Assembly (NCBI RefSeq): GCF_017115045.1
Contig: NZ_JABXKK010000108.1
Span: 1-64,000 of the forward strand
Direction of reading: 5' to 3'
DNA from: Nostoc sp. NMS8
GTDB lineage: Bacteria > Cyanobacteriota > Cyanobacteriia > Cyanobacteriales > Nostocaceae
DNA length: 64,000 nt
Position numbers and translations under genes: made by a program. The first letter of the stretch is position 1. Every line of letters begins with the position of its first letter. The notes beneath the pieces were generated by a model. That model was not told the DNA's origin. It searched no databases and worked only from the letters and a program-made list of their open reading frames with translations. Of this stretch, positions 62,637 through 64,000 are shown in pieces.

Positions 62637-63806
62637 TTACTTCTCCATTGCCTGATAAACTTGTTCAATTTGCGCGACTGTTATTTGTGGACTACAATAA
62701 CTTTCAAGCAACTTTCTAGATTTTAATCGTCGTTCCTGTTGCAAAGATGGGTTATTCAATAACTCTACAGTCCGTTCAATCAGACCTTGGTCATCCTCGC
62801 AAATTCCAGCGTGAACCCCATCACAAGCTGGGATACCTTCTATACCATTAGATGTAGTTACAACTGGTGTACCTAAAGCAAAAGCTTCCATCACTTTAAC
62901 TTTCATTCCGCTGCCTGCAACAGGTGCATATAACATCACATCTGTATTAGCAAAGTAGGGTAAAGTATCTGGTACATCCTGGTAAATTTCTAAGTCTTCT
63001 ATCTGAGCAAATCCTGAAAGGGCATCTTTAGCAAACCGCCCAACAATTTGCAGTCTGGCATTAGGAACGCGGCGTTTAATTTCTGGCCATAACTGAGTTA
63101 TAAGTCTCTCAGCAGCAGAATAAGATGGTGCCCAGTTAAATCCACCAATCAACCCGACTACGGGTTGCTGGTTTATCTGTTTTTGTTCAACAAATGGATA
63201 GAACGACAACTCAATTCCTAATGGAACTGTATGAATCTGAGCTTTAGAGTTAATTTGTACAATATGCTTTGCTAAACGTTCTGATAATGTAATTATTCTG
63301 GGAAATGCCTTCAGCAATTTCTGCTCCGCCCGATAGGTGAGAAACCGTCTAAAGCGAGTTTCTAGAGAGTTGTTATATTCAAAGGCGCAGTCTAACGAAA
63401 ATAAATAATGAATATTAATTACTGCTCGTTTCAAATGTTGGATTCCTAGCCAACCACTCCAAATATCTTCTAAATGAAGAATGTCGTAAGGTTTAGTAAG
63501 TTCTACAGCTAAATCTTGTTGTAATTCCGAACTGAATACATAGGAATAAGGACGCTGTAAAGTCTCAGCTTTTGCTATTATTCCTTGCCTATTTAGGATG
63601 AGATAGCAGCGCAAATCATAATCAGTTTTCGGAAAAAGAGTATTGACTTCAGCAATTTCTTCTAATTCTTTACAAGCAACAAATGCAGTCACGCTATGTC
63701 CATGTTCAACTAAACCTTTAAATAAGACATAAAACCATCGAGCTACCGCATTACCAAATGGTAACGGTGGTACAGGCATAACTAGCAGAATCCGTAATAA
63801 TTTCAT
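62637..63806 (-). CDS. Glycosyltransferase family 4
   Basis: A 389-aa GT4-type enzyme. MKLLRILLVMPVPPLPFGNAVARWFYVLFKGLVEHGH is the N-terminal nucleotide-fold start. PYDILHLEDIWSGW, GLIGGFNWAPSYSAAERLI, YAPVAGSGMKVKVMEAFALGTPVVTT with GIEGIPACDG form the acceptor/donor sites. It is the first gene of the minus-strand run and is 5 bp before the acyltransferase. The upstream region is AT-rich and holds the operon promoter. Confidence 0.9.
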   Translation of the reverse strand: MKLLRILLVMPVPPLPFGNAVARWFYVLFKGLVEHGHSVTAFVACKELEEIAEVNTLFPKTDYDLRCYLILNRQGIIAKAETLQRPYSYVFSSELQQDLAVELTKPYDILHLEDIWSGWLGIQHLKRAVINIHYLFSLDCAFEYNNSLETRFRRFLTYRAEQKLLKAFPRIITLSERLAKHIVQINSKAQIHTVPLGIELSFYPFVEQKQINQQPVVGLIGGFNWAPSYSAAERLITQLWPEIKRRVPNARLQIVGRFAKDALSGFAQIEDLEIYQDVPDTLPYFANTDVMLYAPVAGSGMKVKVMEAFALGTPVVTTSNGIEGIPACDGVHAGICEDDQGLIERTVELLNNPSLQQERRLKSRKLLESYCSPQITVAQIEQVYQAMEK

Positions 63807-64000
63807 TTTTTACCTATTTAGTATATGAGTCAAGTTTATTTTTTTGTGGTAACTCACGCTATTTACTAGTGAAATTGCTTAGGCTATAAAATAACTAAAG
63901 TATAGGTATTTTATATTTAGGAAGTTGGCTTAAAAATAAAATTATTTATGTAATTTTGTTGAAAATCTGTTTCCAAAAATTTATTTTGTTTAAATTTTAT

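Overview
The window comes from a filamentous, heterocyst-type cyanobacterium (Nostoc/Anabaena relatives). The evidence is the very frequent HIP1 octamer GCGATCGC, a phycobilin lyase (CpcT), the cyanobacterial ferredoxin-thioredoxin reductase variable chain, sucrose synthase, Uma2-type nucleases, heptad-based short tandem repeats and many palindromic dispersed repeats. Most genes are housekeeping or accessory chromosomal genes arranged singly rather than in long operons.

Layout. 1-0.5 kb: remnant of a NACHT-type P-loop ATPase. 0.8-10 kb: tRNA-dihydrouridine synthase, ftrV, a YdcF-like envelope protein, an APH/P-loop kinase fusion, rplY, purA and a PAS histidine kinase. 10-16 kb: sugar block, with a GH65 phosphorylase fused to beta-phosphoglucomutase beside sucrose synthase. 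16-23 kb: CBS-PAS hybrid kinase overlapping a small phosphatase-like gene, a Uma2 protein, a TPR protein and cpcT. 23.9-26.7 kb: tRNA-Cys followed by the decayed end of a type V-K CRISPR-associated transposon (CAST), then a HsdR/NACHT chimeric pseudogene. 27-36 kb: a degenerate response regulator, a FecCD permease, a radical-SAM activase, a decayed HicAB pair, an ABC exporter, a ferredoxin-type aldo/keto reductase and a bifunctional nuclease. 36-42 kb: riboflavin synthase, an M23 peptidase, birA, pgeF, an archaeal-type riboflavin kinase-like protein and an SsuA-like lipoprotein. 42.3-44.6 kb: an IS5-type element nested in an IS630-type element, itself inside a transketolase fragment. 44.6-56 kb: an MFS transporter, a DUF4142 lipoprotein, a second aldo/keto reductase, a coiled-coil/amyloid-motif gene pair, a CDF transporter, TetR, GNAT, a DJ-1/PfpI protein and a DUF442 phosphatase. 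56.7-57.3 kb: transposase debris. 57.3-63.8 kb: a tightly packed minus-strand glycan operon (two GT4 glycosyltransferases, two acyltransferases, a methyltransferase and a flippase).

The main discovery is at 23.88-24.65 kb. Immediately downstream of tRNA-Cys lies a TGTACA transposon end with a ladder of TGTCA motifs at 20-21 bp spacing. It is followed by a delocalised homing crRNA: a truncated repeat ending GGGTTGAAAG plus a 17-nt spacer identical to part of the tRNA-Cys gene. Next come one complete 37-bp type V-K-like repeat and a long tracrRNA. The protospacer has a GTG PAM (GTN type), and the transposon end begins 62 bp after it, inside the 60-66 bp window known for type V-K CASTs. The proteins Cas12k, TniQ, TnsC and TnsB are absent; the sequence breaks at the tracrRNA 5' end into a restriction/NACHT pseudogene. 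This is therefore a fossil, or a guide-only element that would need proteins supplied in trans, preserving the record of RNA-guided tRNA homing.

Other notable items are three unrelated tandem arrays sharing a 21-bp period, a repeat-derived linker in the GH65-phosphoglucomutase fusion, a response regulator with Asp replaced by Glu, a nine-A tract that breaks the reading frame at the start of the ABC exporter, and a possible amyloid-signalling motif beside a start-less membrane coiled-coil gene.
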